64,000 nucleotides of DNA from Clostridium sulfidigenes (GTDB taxonomy: Bacteria > Bacillota > Clostridia > Clostridiales > Clostridiaceae), in the NCBI RefSeq assembly GCF_000732635.1, contig NZ_JPMD01000002.1:39777-103776 (forward strand), given 5' to 3'. The notes beneath the pieces are model-generated. The model saw only the letters and a program-made list of their open reading frames with translations, made no database searches and was not told the DNA's origin. Shown here one piece after another: positions 34,588-42,769 of this stretch (position 1 is its first letter; the number at the start of each line of letters is the position of its first letter). Made by a program: the position numbers and the translations under genes.

Positions 34588-34761
34588 TTAAATCGGTAGT
34601 TGTAATCTATCTTGACTACCTTCATCTTTTCTGCTTTTACCGGATAATTTTTTAGCTCTCTTTTCCCAATATCTCTTTTGGGCCATCTTTACTTTATCTT
34701 GATTATTTTTACGCCACTCTCTCATATAGGCGTTTCTTTCAGCTCTAGCCATTTGTTCCAT
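34588..34761 (-). CDS. small basic phage-type protein, 57 aa
   Basis: ATG 34761 with SD AAAGGAGG (the frame's first ATG at 34782 is upstream of that SD). The core R-A-E-R-N-A-Y-M-R-E-W-R-K-N-N-Q-D-K-V and Q-K-R-Y-W-E-K-R-A-K is common to small basic proteins of clostridial phages and islands. Probably nucleic-acid binding; not shown. Confidence 0.6.
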   Translation of the reverse strand: MEQMARAERNAYMREWRKNNQDKVKMAQKRYWEKRAKKLSGKSRKDEGSQDRLQLPI

Positions 34762-34788
34762 TAGTGATAATCCTCCTTTCATTCAAAA

Positions 34789-34858
34789 TAAAAAAGCCAT
34801 GACTAATAAATTAGTTATCCTATTTAGGATTTCCAAAATATTAACCATGGCTTTTATG
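34789..34858 (-). terminator. terminator/attenuator inside the element operon
   Basis: AAAAGCCATGGTTAAT ... TTAGTCATGGCTTTT on minus, with T-run. Lies between the J-domain gene and the small basic gene. Confidence 0.65.
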
Positions 34859-34997
34859 CCTTCCCACTTATCAAGTGAGGGTATTTCTTATATTTATCTT
34901 TATGTTTATATTATACCATGAAACCAGCTTAAAATATAGTGTTACCAATACTTTAACGTGGTTACTACATAATATTACTTAGTACCTACATATGATA

Positions 34998-35807
34998 TCA
35001 TATTCCCCATTCATCTTTAAGTTTATTTAGAAATTTCATACTCTCTCCATTATCTTTAGTAGTATCCGGATGAAGTTTCATAGCTGCAGCTTTATATATT
35101 TTCTTTAAATATGATTTTTCTTCCTCTGTGTAGGTACTCGTATTATTTTCAAAGTAACTACCAAAATTATAATTATTGTAGTTGCTTTTAGAGTTTTCAT
35201 AGTAACTACGTTGATATTCTTTTTGTTGTTTGTACTGCTCCTTTATCTCTTGAAGCTTTTTCTCATTTCTAACTTGTCCAAATACATCATAACAATAATC
35301 ATAGGTATTATCTCCATATACTGACTCAAAGGCCTCCTTAACCTTAAGGTACTTGTTTATAATAGCTTCATGCTCTTGGTGTGTCTTATACTCTTCTGTC
35401 TTCTGGAACTCATTTTGTATACGTTCAATTAAAGGATCTAGTTTCTTATATACCAAATCATATAATTCATCTTCTGATACTCCTATAGATTTAAGCTTTT
35501 CTTCCCACTTTGAAGATATAAAGTAATCTCCTATATATGTAGTACCTTGAGCTATATCATAATACTTCATTGTACATATTACCCACTGTTTCTTTTTAAC
35601 TTTCCCTTCTTCTCTAAAACTGTGATGTATGCTTATTTTATAAGCTTTCTTCATAGGTCTTTCAAATCTTCCTCCAGTATAATCATAGCCATACTTTACA
35701 TGTTCTTCATTATACATTGTAAATCTACTTTCATATACTTTAAGTTCCTTATATCTTCCGTATTGATTTTCTTTCTTTAATTCTATCTCTTGAATTACAC
35801 AATACAT
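34998..35807 (-). CDS. protein with C-terminal J-domain-like segment
   Basis: 269 residues. The C-terminus (about 228-269) has helix-H-P-D-helix: I-Y-K-A-A-A-M-K-L-H-P-D-T-T-K-D-N-G-E-S-M-K-F-L-N-K-L, the DnaJ signature that stimulates Hsp70 ATPase. The N-terminal ~150 residues are mixed alpha/beta and unrecognised. The middle is Tyr/Asn/Ser-rich (about 195-220), likely flexible. Such J-proteins are seen in Firmicute phages and ICEs and may recruit host DnaK to replication complexes. Confidence 0.65.
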   Translation of the reverse strand: MYCVIQEIELKKENQYGRYKELKVYESRFTMYNEEHVKYGYDYTGGRFERPMKKAYKISIHHSFREEGKVKKKQWVICTMKYYDIAQGTTYIGDYFISSKWEEKLKSIGVSEDELYDLVYKKLDPLIERIQNEFQKTEEYKTHQEHEAIINKYLKVKEAFESVYGDNTYDYCYDVFGQVRNEKKLQEIKEQYKQQKEYQRSYYENSKSNYNNYNFGSYFENNTSTYTEEEKSYLKKIYKAAAMKLHPDTTKDNGESMKFLNKLKDEWGI

Positions 35808-35871
35808 ATATTTTCCTTTCTTGTAGCTACTTTGATTTATAACTTCGTAACCACATATTGATTAAAATTGA

Positions 35872-35898
35872 AGGGTGTACCAAGATTGACACACCCTA
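35872..35898 (-). terminator. hairpin between the 47-aa orf and the J-domain gene
   Basis: AGGGTGTGTCAATCTTGGTACACCCT on minus, followed by TCAATTTT; a weak terminator or processing hairpin. Confidence 0.5.
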
Positions 35899-35904
35899 TA
35901 AATT

Positions 35905-36048
35905 TCATTCTAATTCTACATATATCCTATAAAATTCACCTGTTTTATGAGGATTACTAACCTTTTTTATTCTACTTCCACTGGATAACTGCTTAAGGAT
36001 CCTTAGCTTGTCCTCTTCCTTTTTATAACTTAGTTTAATCTTAATCAT
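35905..36048 (-). CDS. small hypothetical protein, 47 aa
   Basis: ATG 36048 overlaps the previous stop by 8 nt. Sequence starts M-I-K-I-K-L-S-Y-K-K-E-E-D and continues with I-L-K-Q-L-S-S-G-S-R-I-K-K-V-S, ending F-Y-R-I-Y-V-E-L-E. This two-strand/helix small protein is widespread in Firmicute phages and ICEs, with no known function. Confidence 0.6.
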   Translation of the reverse strand: MIKIKLSYKKEEDKLRILKQLSSGSRIKKVSNPHKTGEFYRIYVELE

Positions 36049-36190
36049 TAGCTACATCCCCCACTTTATATTTACAAAGAAACTTAGGATTAACCCATAT
36101 AGACACATCATCTATTGTTATAGACTCAATTTGTAACTCTTCTAATGAAAACTTTTCTTTTTTAACCTGTTTCATATCTTCTTTATTCAT
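36041..36190 (-). CDS. small hypothetical protein, 49 aa
   Basis: ATG 36190 with a strong SD (AAGGAGG). Starts M-N-K-E-D-M-K-Q-V-K-K-E-K-F; the rest is S-L-E-E-L-Q-I-E-S-I-T-I-D-D-V-S-I-W-V-N-P. No family. Overlap with the next gene (35905-36048) supports a real coupled pair. Confidence 0.55.
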   Translation of the reverse strand: MNKEDMKQVKKEKFSLEELQIESITIDDVSIWVNPKFLCKYKVGDVAND

Positions 36191-36202
36191 AGTAAATCCT
36201 CC

Positions 36203-36517
36203 TTAAATGTATTCCATAATTTCAGTATCTTTTAAAAACTCTAGGTTAGTAGTACCAGCTCTAACACCTTCTTTAAAATAAAACCTACACATATTAACCA
36301 GCTCATGTAATACTGCACTATTATAATCTTCTAGTAAGTTCTGATACTCTTTAGGCATACTCTCAAATAACTGTTTAAATAGCCTTTCTGATTCTTCAGC
36401 AAGTTCTGTCTGTTCCTTGTTTGTATCAACAAAATTTCTTTCCTCATATTCTTGGATATGTTGAAATTCATTATCTATAACATTCCTAATTAACTTTTTA
36501 ATTTCTTCATGTTTCAT
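36203..36517 (-). CDS. hypothetical phage-type helical protein
   Basis: 104 residues, almost entirely helical and acidic. The last third, L-H-E-L-V-N-M-C-R-F-Y-F-K-E-G-V-R-A-G, resembles the C-terminal F-x-x-G-x-R-x-G helix of small phage proteins such as DUF6809. Function unknown. Follows the 262-bp gap after the DnaB-like gene. Confidence 0.55.
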   Translation of the reverse strand: MKHEEIKKLIRNVIDNEFQHIQEYEERNFVDTNKEQTELAEESERLFKQLFESMPKEYQNLLEDYNSAVLHELVNMCRFYFKEGVRAGTTNLEFLKDTEIMEYI

Positions 36518-36600
36518 AATATAAAATCCCCTTCACTACTTGATTTTTGTTAGATTTTGAGATATTCTTTTTATAGGCAATATAGGACATCTTTACTTGC

Positions 36601-36637
36601 TGGTGCTGAATATTTTCCCGTATTCAGCACCTTTTTT
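36601..36637 (+). terminator. hairpin with T-run on the plus strand inside a minus-strand operon
   Basis: GGTGCTGAATA-TTTTCCCG-TATTCAGCACC followed by TTTTTT on plus. No plus-strand gene precedes it; on minus there is no T-run after the stem. Confidence 0.6.
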
Positions 36638-36644
36638 AATTTAA

Positions 36645-36776
36645 TCATTTAATATCTCCGGCCATCTTCTTGCCTATATACCTTTTAAGCTTTTTATCTT
36701 CACATACCTGGTACTTATCCTTAACTCTTAAGACAATAATTATAACTTTAGGCTGCTGCTTTTCTATGGATATCAA
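36645..36776 (-). CDS. possible small orf, 43 aa
   Basis: Open frame from TTG 36776 to TGA 36645, basic, with K-V-I-I-I-V-L-R-V-K-D-K-Y and K-K-L-K-R-Y-I-G-K-K. The GGAG is immediately adjacent to the TTG, which is poor spacing, so the start is doubtful. Lies right after the DnaB-like stop. Confidence 0.3.
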   Translation of the reverse strand: MISIEKQQPKVIIIVLRVKDKYQVCEDKKLKRYIGKKMAGDIK

Positions 36777-36779
36777 CTC

Positions 36780-38138
36780 CTAATTAAATATATTTTCAAT
36801 TCTGAAATTTTCACCTATCCATCTAAACGAAAGAGTTTTCTTTGTTGAGTTTCTACACTTCTTGACCATAATATTTATTCTTTCCGGATTAACTGTGGCA
36901 TCATCAGAATTATAGTTCTTTTTATCCGGATTTACTCCAGGATCATCAAGAAGAGTATTTCTATAAATTCCTAATACTGTATCACTATCTCTAAATACAC
37001 TAGCACTCTCTGCAATATCAGTATCACTAAGTTTTTCATAAATTTCATAATTCTTATTTTCATTTTTTCTTGCTGCTTCTTGCGTTGCTTGTGCCAAAAT
37101 CACTATAGGAATATTCAAGCTATTAGCTAATCCCTTTAACCTTCTTGTTACTTCTGTAACCTTCATACGTTCATCTTGTGCCTTTACACCTTCAATAAGT
37201 CCTATATAGTCTATAAATACTATATCTACATTGCCCTTTATCTTCTCAACTTGAATTTTAGAAATAACATCATTTAAATACCTAGTATTATAAATTTTAA
37301 TATAATTATTAATAGCTGCTGATTTATTAACTATAGCTTCAAATTCACTTTCAGATACTTTACCTCTCTTTATATACTTAACCTTCTTATGGTCCATTTT
37401 AGTAATATTAGATACTAACCTATCAACCATTTGGTTATATGTCATTTCTAAGCTAAAATACATTATATTCTTCTTTGCTCTAGCCATATTTAAAGCTATT
37501 TGCCCAGCTACTGCAGTTTTACCTACTCCACTAAAGGCGAATATTGTTATAAGTTCAGCTGATGAAAACCCTTGTATATGATTATCTAATTTGATAAGAC
37601 CTGTTTTAATAGTATTACAGGCTTCAACCTCACCTAAATATGCTTTTTCTTTACTTTCAATATATTTTTCCCATAACTGCTCTTGTGTTTCTTCATGGTC
37701 AGTAGTTTTTTGAATTTGTAAAATCTTATCTTGAACTACATTAAGGAGCTCGTTAGCTTCAATATTTTGTTTTTCTTCAATATTCTTAGATATATCTAAA
37801 ATATCCCTTTTAAGTTTATATTCTCTTAATATATCAACATAGTTATTTAATGCTATGTTATTAGTAAAGTTTGTGGCTATTTCTGTTATATAGCTTGTAC
37901 CACCTACTGCATTTAAAATTTTATTTTTCTTGCAATGTTCCAATACTAATATAGGATCTATATTATCAGTTTCACTATACGTTTCTAATATAGCTTTATA
38001 TAATACCTGGTGATTACTACTATAGAACTCATTAGGTCTAACCTTTAAATCTTTTAATAGCATTAATCCTTCTTTAGTAAATGCACTTGTTAAAATGCTT
38101 TGCTCATTTTGTATATTACTTAGTGTTTCAATACTCAA
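36780..38138 (-). CDS. DnaB-like replicative helicase of the element
   Basis: 452 residues. N-terminal DnaB domain (N-E-Q-S-I-L-T-S-A-F; H-Q-V-L-Y-K-A-I) and a RecA-like C-terminal domain: Walker A F-S-G-V-G-K-T-A near 217, F-S-L-E-M near 242, Walker B I-V-F-I-D-Y-I-G-L near 320, and I-P-I-V-I-L-A-Q-A-T-Q. Hexameric helicase for element replication. It has a typical length and a full motif set. Placed next to a DnaD-like protein that would load it, so the element probably replicates after excision. Confidence 0.9.
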   Translation of the reverse strand: MSIETLSNIQNEQSILTSAFTKEGLMLLKDLKVRPNEFYSSNHQVLYKAILETYSETDNIDPILVLEHCKKNKILNAVGGTSYITEIATNFTNNIALNNYVDILREYKLKRDILDISKNIEEKQNIEANELLNVVQDKILQIQKTTDHEETQEQLWEKYIESKEKAYLGEVEACNTIKTGLIKLDNHIQGFSSAELITIFAFSGVGKTAVAGQIALNMARAKKNIMYFSLEMTYNQMVDRLVSNITKMDHKKVKYIKRGKVSESEFEAIVNKSAAINNYIKIYNTRYLNDVISKIQVEKIKGNVDIVFIDYIGLIEGVKAQDERMKVTEVTRRLKGLANSLNIPIVILAQATQEAARKNENKNYEIYEKLSDTDIAESASVFRDSDTVLGIYRNTLLDDPGVNPDKKNYNSDDATVNPERINIMVKKCRNSTKKTLSFRWIGENFRIENIFN

Positions 38139-38158
38139 TCTCTTATAACTCCTTTCAT

Positions 38159-38929
38159 TTAAAAAATTCTATAACTACTCTCTGATACATTTATATTTTG
38201 TTTACTATTCCAAGTATCATAGTTAGCTTTATTACTTCCTTCTTCCGTAAATGTACTTATTCCATTTTTTCTATTTAGAAAATCTGTTAAACTCCACTTA
38301 TAGTTGAAAAAGAAGTCACTTTTTAATATTTCATCATAAGTATTTATAGCTTGTATTATTTCATCTTCTGAATATTTCTTAAGAGCTTTATTAATAGCCT
38401 TCTTCATTTCTTCCGACAATTCTTTATGTCTTATTATTTTTTTACTATTCCAATGACTATATATATTATTAGATTCTATATCTAGATTATTATATCTAGA
38501 TGAGTGCCGTTTTTTATTCTTATTATTATTCTCTTTTTGTTCTTCTTGATTACCTTCAACACTTGTATTTTCAACGTTTATTGTTCTTTTATTATTCTTC
38601 TCATTATGCTTTTTATTGTTCTTTTCAAAATCATCCTTAAACCGTGCTAAAAAGTACTTACTACTTGAACCTTTTTTACCTTTTTCAACTTGAATAATTA
38701 CTATATTTTCAGTTGTAAGTTCTTTAATAGCTCTTTCCATTTGTGCTTTAGTGAAACCCAACCTATATCCCCAACTCTTATAATCAAACCTAAATTCTCC
38801 AGGTAATAATCCATCATATTCTTCTTGGGTAAGGTTTGCTCTATATTCGCATTCCATATAAACATCAAATACATAGCTTAGATTTGAATATCTATATTTT
38901 CCTCTTATTTCACGTTCGGTAATATGCAA
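38159..38929 (-). CDS. DnaD-like replication initiation/helicase loader protein
   Basis: 256 residues. N-terminal winged-helix replisome-organiser part (W-G-Y-R-L-G-F-T-K-A-Q-M-E-R-A-I-K-E-L), a charged Asn/Lys-rich linker (about 115-150), and a C-terminal conserved helix with F-N-Y-K-W-S-L-T-D-F-L-N-R-K-N-G, found in DnaD/DnaB-like phage replication proteins. Directly upstream of the DnaB-like helicase. Confidence 0.75.
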   Translation of the reverse strand: MHITEREIRGKYRYSNLSYVFDVYMECEYRANLTQEEYDGLLPGEFRFDYKSWGYRLGFTKAQMERAIKELTTENIVIIQVEKGKKGSSSKYFLARFKDDFEKNNKKHNEKNNKRTINVENTSVEGNQEEQKENNNKNKKRHSSRYNNLDIESNNIYSHWNSKKIIRHKELSEEMKKAINKALKKYSEDEIIQAINTYDEILKSDFFFNYKWSLTDFLNRKNGISTFTEEGSNKANYDTWNSKQNINVSESSYRIF

Positions 38930-38933
38930 CCTA

Positions 38934-39221
38934 TCACCTACTTTTATGAGTTTGAAAATATCCCATTAAAACAAATACACTCTTTTGGTAATCCTCAAAT
39001 CTTGATTGTTCATGAAGATTAACTTCATTTTTAATATCTCTGATGCATGTGTAATCTTTATTAATAATAAACTCCAGACCAATGTTATCAAATTCAATAT
39101 AATTAGCAATTCGTCCATCCTCAAGTATATACTTTTTCATCCCCCTGGCTTTTTTACCAATTTTAATATATTTATCTATATATAATTTATTGGATTTATT
39201 GAATTTAATATTTTTATTCAT
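38934..39221 (-). CDS. hypothetical protein, 95 aa
   Basis: Basic N-terminus (N-K-N-I-K-F-N-K-S-N-K-L-Y-I-D-K), a central beta-rich part (I-A-N-Y-I-E-F-D-N-I-G-L-E-F-I-I) and a C-terminal helix. No family recognised. The ATG lies inside the end of the preceding 40-aa gene (8-nt overlap), so the genes are coupled. Confidence 0.55.
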   Translation of the reverse strand: MNKNIKFNKSNKLYIDKYIKIGKKARGMKKYILEDGRIANYIEFDNIGLEFIINKDYTCIRDIKNEVNLHEQSRFEDYQKSVFVLMGYFQTHKSR

Positions 39222-39336
39222 ACTTTATTCCTCCAAACTTAAAAGCCTGTTTAAAGTACATTAATCCCCTTAGTGAAGGCTCACAATGGAGCTCTTCACA
39301 AAGCTGAATATATCTATTAAGTAATTTAACGCTCAT
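39214..39336 (-). CDS. small hypothetical protein, 40 aa
   Basis: ATG 39336 behind TTTAGGAGGTAC. Helical, M-S-V-K-L-L-N-R-Y-I-Q-L-C-E-E-L then E-P-S-L-R-G-L-M-Y-F. The end overlaps the start of the 95-aa gene. Confidence 0.5.
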   Translation of the reverse strand: MSVKLLNRYIQLCEELHCEPSLRGLMYFKQAFKFGGIKYE

Positions 39337-39360
39337 GTAGTACCTCCTAAATTTAAAACA

Positions 39361-39591
39361 TTAATTTATTCCAATCTTCCTCAATACACCATACTGCTTA
39401 ACTGGTTCTTGTTGCCTAGTATTTTCTAATGCCTGGTTTCTAAGAAATTCTTCGCATAGCTCAATATCAAAGATATACTTTACTCCGGATTTTAGAAAAG
39501 GTACTTTCCCTTCTTTAGCCATCCTTCTTAATTGATACTCTGTAAGTCCTAACTCCTCTGCTGCTTGTTTTATATACGCCTTTCTACCCAT
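39361..39591 (-). CDS. excisionase/MerR-like small DNA-binding protein
   Basis: 76 residues. I-K-Q-A-A-E-E-L-G-L-T-E-Y-Q-L-R-R-M-A-K-E-G-K-V-P-F then K-Y-I-F-D-I-E is the DNA-binding domain of excisionases (winged HTH_17). Possibly Xis for this element, though it is separated from int by the regulators. Early gene in the minus-strand operon. Confidence 0.75.
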   Translation of the reverse strand: MGRKAYIKQAAEELGLTEYQLRRMAKEGKVPFLKSGVKYIFDIELCEEFLRNQALENTRQQEPVKQYGVLRKIGIN

Positions 39592-39594
39592 AAC

Positions 39595-39762
39595 CTAATC
39601 CCCTTTCAACAATAATTTTTCTCTATGCTCCAATAACTTCTTAAGAGCTGCTTCATGTATATTTTTATCCTTGGAGCTTATATCTCTAGATATTTGATAT
39701 TTTAAAGCTTTAATCTGTTTTTCTAACTTCTGTATATCATTAGGTAATTCAATTCTTAACAC
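39595..39762 (-). CDS. small coiled-coil hypothetical protein, 55 aa
   Basis: GTG 39762 with SD AAGGAGTG at 4-nt spacing. Begins with L-R-I-E-L-P-N-D-I-Q-K-L-E-K-Q-I-K-A-L-K and continues as one amphipathic helix, ending L-L-L-K-G-D. Likely coiled coil. Stop 3 nt before the next ATG. Function unknown. Confidence 0.55.
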   Translation of the reverse strand: MLRIELPNDIQKLEKQIKALKYQISRDISSKDKNIHEAALKKLLEHREKLLLKGD

Positions 39763-39918
39763 TTAATCACTCCTTATTATAATTTTAAGAACTTCTGATG
39801 TTCTGTTATGTCCTTACTGTGTAATGTCATTAATTGATGTGAATTTCTCGCTCACTTGTGGCTAGAAACGTTCTAAAATGATTTTAGGTGTATTTGGTTT
39901 CCTTTGCTTAAATCACGT

Positions 39919-40125
39919 TTATTCTTCATCTTTAAGCAATTCGGTTACATCTACATCTAAAGCCTTCGCCAGTTTTCCTATAGTCTTTGGCGTTGCATTG
40001 CTTTCACCATTTAAAATTCTCGACAATGATATTCTTGCAATTTCTGCTTTCGTCGCCAATTCTTCAACAGATAAACATGCTCTAGCTTGTGATAATCTCA
40101 ATTTAAAAATGTCCAACTTTAACAT
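39919..40125 (-). CDS. Cro/Xre-family small regulator
   Basis: About 68 residues from ATG 40125, behind a G-rich SD (AAGGGGGGGG); the open frame extends to 40227 across the operator region. HTH: S-V-E-E-L-A-T-K-A-E-I-A-R-I-S-L-S-R-I-L-N-G. Divergent from the repressor gene at 40275, the arrangement of a phage-type genetic switch. The downstream long operon follows. Confidence 0.8.
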   Translation of the reverse strand: MLKLDIFKLRLSQARACLSVEELATKAEIARISLSRILNGESNATPKTIGKLAKALDVDVTELLKDEE

Positions 40126-40140
40126 CACGTACCCCCCCTT

Positions 40141-40250
40141 AACATACATATCGTATGTGTTATGTTTATATAATACCATACGATATGTATATGTCAATAT
40201 AGATTTATAAATATTTTGCGCATACACGTATACAGTTTGTATGCAATAGG
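40141..40250. promoter_or_regulatory. divergent promoter/operator of the lysogeny-type switch
   Basis: ACATATCGTATG and its inverse CATACGATATGT, plus partial copies (CATACACGTATAC, GTTTGTATGC), lie between the two divergent HTH genes. Repeated half-sites are consistent with repressor/Cro binding. TATAAT-like boxes lie in the same stretch. Confidence 0.65.
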
Positions 40251-40274
40251 TTATAATTATATAGAGGTGATAAA

Positions 40275-41039
40275 ATGGCTATAGGTAATCGTATAAAATT
40301 ATTTAGAAATAGAAATCAGTTAACTCAAAAACAATTAGCAGAACTATTAGGTCTTAAAACTATAACAATACAAAGTTATGAACTAAATAAAAGAACTCCT
40401 AATATAGAAACATTAAATAAAATATCTCAATTTCTAAATGTATCTCCTAAAACTTTACTATCTGATGAAATATTCGACAAAGAAATATTAAACAAGGCTA
40501 TTAGTCTTATGCTTCCTACTCTTCCAAAAGATGCTGACGATGTATTTGCATATTTAGAAGAATATACTCATGATTATGATAGTTTATATAATCTCCATAA
40601 CCAAATTACTAATTCTTTACCAGTAGATTGTATCAAAGGATTACTAAACTTCATATTTCAGATATCGCGAGAAGATTTTAAGGACATCTATAAATACTTG
40701 ATTTTACCTGGAATTTATGAATTAGATGATGAAATAAAATGTTATTGTGAAGATTTATATATGAAATCTATAATACCCACATATAGTGACAATGAAGATA
40801 AAGAAAAAAACATTCAAAACAAGCTAAATAAAAATGACATAAATCTTTCGGAGTTACTCCAACCTTTGGAAAGTCTAATAAAATTTTTATTAGAAGATGG
40901 TTATCCCGTTTCAAAATTAGACAATAAAACATTAGGCTATCTTTATGAAAAAATAACTAACTTGTTAGAATTTGAATTTTACAGATTAGAAAAAAATAAT
41001 TATAAACTACCTGATGGGGATAATGGTAACAGGCAATAA
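40275..41039 (+). CDS. Xre-family repressor-like protein
   Basis: 254 residues. N-terminal HTH_3 (L-T-Q-K-Q-L-A-E-L-L-G-L-K-T-I-T-I-Q-S-Y-E-L-N-K-R-T-P) followed by a mainly helical, acidic C-terminal part with no S24 peptidase Ser/Lys motif and no ImmA motif that I can see. So induction is unlikely to be RecA-style self-cleavage. Divergent from the Cro-like gene and followed, after 330 bp, by the integrase. SD AGAGGTG. Confidence 0.8.
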   Translation: MAIGNRIKLFRNRNQLTQKQLAELLGLKTITIQSYELNKRTPNIETLNKISQFLNVSPKTLLSDEIFDKEILNKAISLMLPTLPKDADDVFAYLEEYTHDYDSLYNLHNQITNSLPVDCIKGLLNFIFQISREDFKDIYKYLILPGIYELDDEIKCYCEDLYMKSIIPTYSDNEDKEKNIQNKLNKNDINLSELLQPLESLIKFLLEDGYPVSKLDNKTLGYLYEKITNLLEFEFYRLEKNNYKLPDGDNGNRQ

Positions 41040-41369
41040 CGTTAACGAGTGCAAACTTGCACTAACCACAATTTTGGTGTTAGTAGCATACTCTAAAAAT
41101 ACAAAATTGAGTTCTCATAATATTATATATGAGGTTACTATTATTAAGGGTATCGGTAGTATCGACCCCATAGGCTCCGGACTATAAGTCTATAACCCTC
41201 GTCATTATGACGAACCTCGTCAAATCGTCAAAAATGACGAAAACCCTACTCTTTATGAAGAACATTGCTTAAGTTTCAAGCACCATGAATAAAAACAAAT
41301 ATTCCACATAAGTGTGGAAAGTCAGTTTCTGATTCTTAAAATACTTATGAATAAAAAGAAGGTGAATAT
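41040..41369. other. 330-bp gap with clustered inverted repeats between repressor and integrase
   Basis: Holds GTGCAA-AC-TTGCAC (41049-41062), TCGTCATTATGACGA (41200-41214), further TCGTCA/TGACGA copies to 41240, and TTCCACA-TAAG-TGTGGAA (41302-41319). No ORF. Likely a control region for int; the TCGTCA cluster could also be a binding array. Confidence 0.5.
41200..41240. repeat. cluster of TCGTCA/TGACGA repeats
   Basis: TCGTCA occurs three times and TGACGA twice in 41 bp, arranged as two palindromic groups. Iteron-like or recombination-protein binding array. Confidence 0.5.
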
Positions 41370-42623
41370 ATGGCAGCTATAGAAAAACGAGGAGAGAATT
41401 CCTATAGGCTCACAGTATCATGTGGGTATGATAGGAATGGTAAGAAGATAGTTAAACGTAAGACAATAGATTTATCTCATGTTAAACACGATAAGCAGAT
41501 GGAAGAAGCTAATAAGCAGTGGATACTACTTAAAAATGAAATAGAAAAAGGTTTATTCTTAGATACTGATAAGGTAACTTTTGAAGATTTTATTGAGAAA
41601 TGGTTAAAAGATTATGCAGAACACGAATTGGCACCCAAAACATTATATAGATATAAAGAATTATTAAATACACGTATTATTCCAGCCTTAGGACATCTAA
41701 AGCTTAATAAACTTCAACCTACTCATTTAACAGAGTTCTATAATAATCTACGTGAAGATGGTATTCGTACGGATAAAAAGCCTGGAGGGTTATCAGAGAG
41801 AACTATTCTGCATCATCATAGATTAATATCAAGTATTCTTACTTGTGCAGTACAATGGCAATTCCTATTAAATAATCCAGCTTCAAGGGTAAAACCTCCA
41901 AAGGTTGAAAAGAAAGAAGCTAAACATTTTAATATAGAGCAAACAGAATATATACTTGAACTTATGGAGAATGAACCAATCAAATATAGAACTATGATAA
42001 CATTGGCCATTTATGGTGGAATGAGAATGGGTGAATTAACTGCCCTGGAATGGCAAGATGTAGACTTTGATACTGGTCTTTTAAGAATAAATAAATCATT
42101 GCAGCATTTAAAAGGTAAAGGTACTTTTGTTAAATCCACTAAAAATGAAACTAGCAATAGAATTATTTCACTTCCTGGATCTGCTATAACTCTTTTAAGA
42201 GAATATAAGTTTTGGCAGAATTGTGAAAAAGCTAATTTAGGTGACTTATGGAATGATGAATATACAAATATATTCACTACGCTTGATGGTAAGCCTATGT
42301 TTCCAAGTACCATAAGTAAATGGTTCAATAAGTTCATTAAAAGGCATAACGAGGCTATTATGAGTGATGACACCATATCTAAAGAAGATAAAAAGAAATA
42401 TATATTAGATAATGTTAATTTTCATGGATTAAGACATACAAGTGCTACCTTACTAATTAACCAGGGTGTAGATGTAACTACAGTTAGTAAAAGGTTAGGT
42501 CATGCTAGAACTTCAACTACTACAGACATATATTCACATAGCTTAAAAAAGGCGGATACTGAAGCTGCTGATAAGCTTGAAAATCTTTTTAATAAAAATA
42601 TCAAAAATAAAAAGCAAGGTTAA
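41370..42623 (+). CDS. int: tyrosine recombinase (integrase) of the element
   Basis: 417 residues: N-terminal AP2-like arm-binding part, SAM-like core-binding domain (V-T-F-E-D-F-I-E-K-W-L), and catalytic domain with A-L/Y-G-G-M-R-M-G-E-L (Arg I), H-G-L-R-H-T (His-x-x-Arg near 353-356), G-H-A-R-T-S-T-T-T-D-I-Y-S-H (nucleophile Tyr). All catalytic residues are seen. It lies 150 bp from intact tRNA-Trp, pointing toward it, as in Tn916-like and phage integrases. SD AAGGTG. Confidence 0.94.
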   Translation: MAAIEKRGENSYRLTVSCGYDRNGKKIVKRKTIDLSHVKHDKQMEEANKQWILLKNEIEKGLFLDTDKVTFEDFIEKWLKDYAEHELAPKTLYRYKELLNTRIIPALGHLKLNKLQPTHLTEFYNNLREDGIRTDKKPGGLSERTILHHHRLISSILTCAVQWQFLLNNPASRVKPPKVEKKEAKHFNIEQTEYILELMENEPIKYRTMITLAIYGGMRMGELTALEWQDVDFDTGLLRINKSLQHLKGKGTFVKSTKNETSNRIISLPGSAITLLREYKFWQNCEKANLGDLWNDEYTNIFTTLDGKPMFPSTISKWFNKFIKRHNEAIMSDDTISKEDKKKYILDNVNFHGLRHTSATLLINQGVDVTTVSKRLGHARTSTTTDIYSHSLKKADTEAADKLENLFNKNIKNKKQG

Positions 42624-42636
42624 AATACCTTGCTTT
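42611..42636 (+). terminator. terminator of the integrase gene
   Basis: AAAGCAAGGT-TAAAAT-ACCTTGCTTT, overlapping the last int codons. Confidence 0.75.
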
Positions 42637-42679
42637 CTTGTTGTAATTTATAGTATTTAATATTAACTTTTTAATATAG

Positions 42680-42718
42680 TAGTACCCAAATAGTACCCAT
42701 TTCTTAGTTAGTACCCAA
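42680..42718. repeat. integrase arm-type repeats, right
   Basis: TAGTACCCAAATAGTACCCA (identical to 29723-29742) followed by a third unit TAGTACCCAA at 42709-42718. Confidence 0.65.
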
Positions 42719-42734
42719 TTTTACTGAAAAATAA

Positions 42735-42766
42735 AAAACCAGCAAATCGTTGAATTTACTGGCTTT
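42735..42766 (-). terminator. element-provided terminator after tRNA-Trp
   Basis: CCAGTAAATTCAACGATTTGCTGG followed by TTTTTTA on minus; takes the place of the displaced host terminator. Confidence 0.7.
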
Positions 42767-42769
42767 CCT

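Noticed and set aside
42011..42376. 121-codon minus frame inside the integrase gene
   Set aside because: Shadow of an integrase with all catalytic residues.
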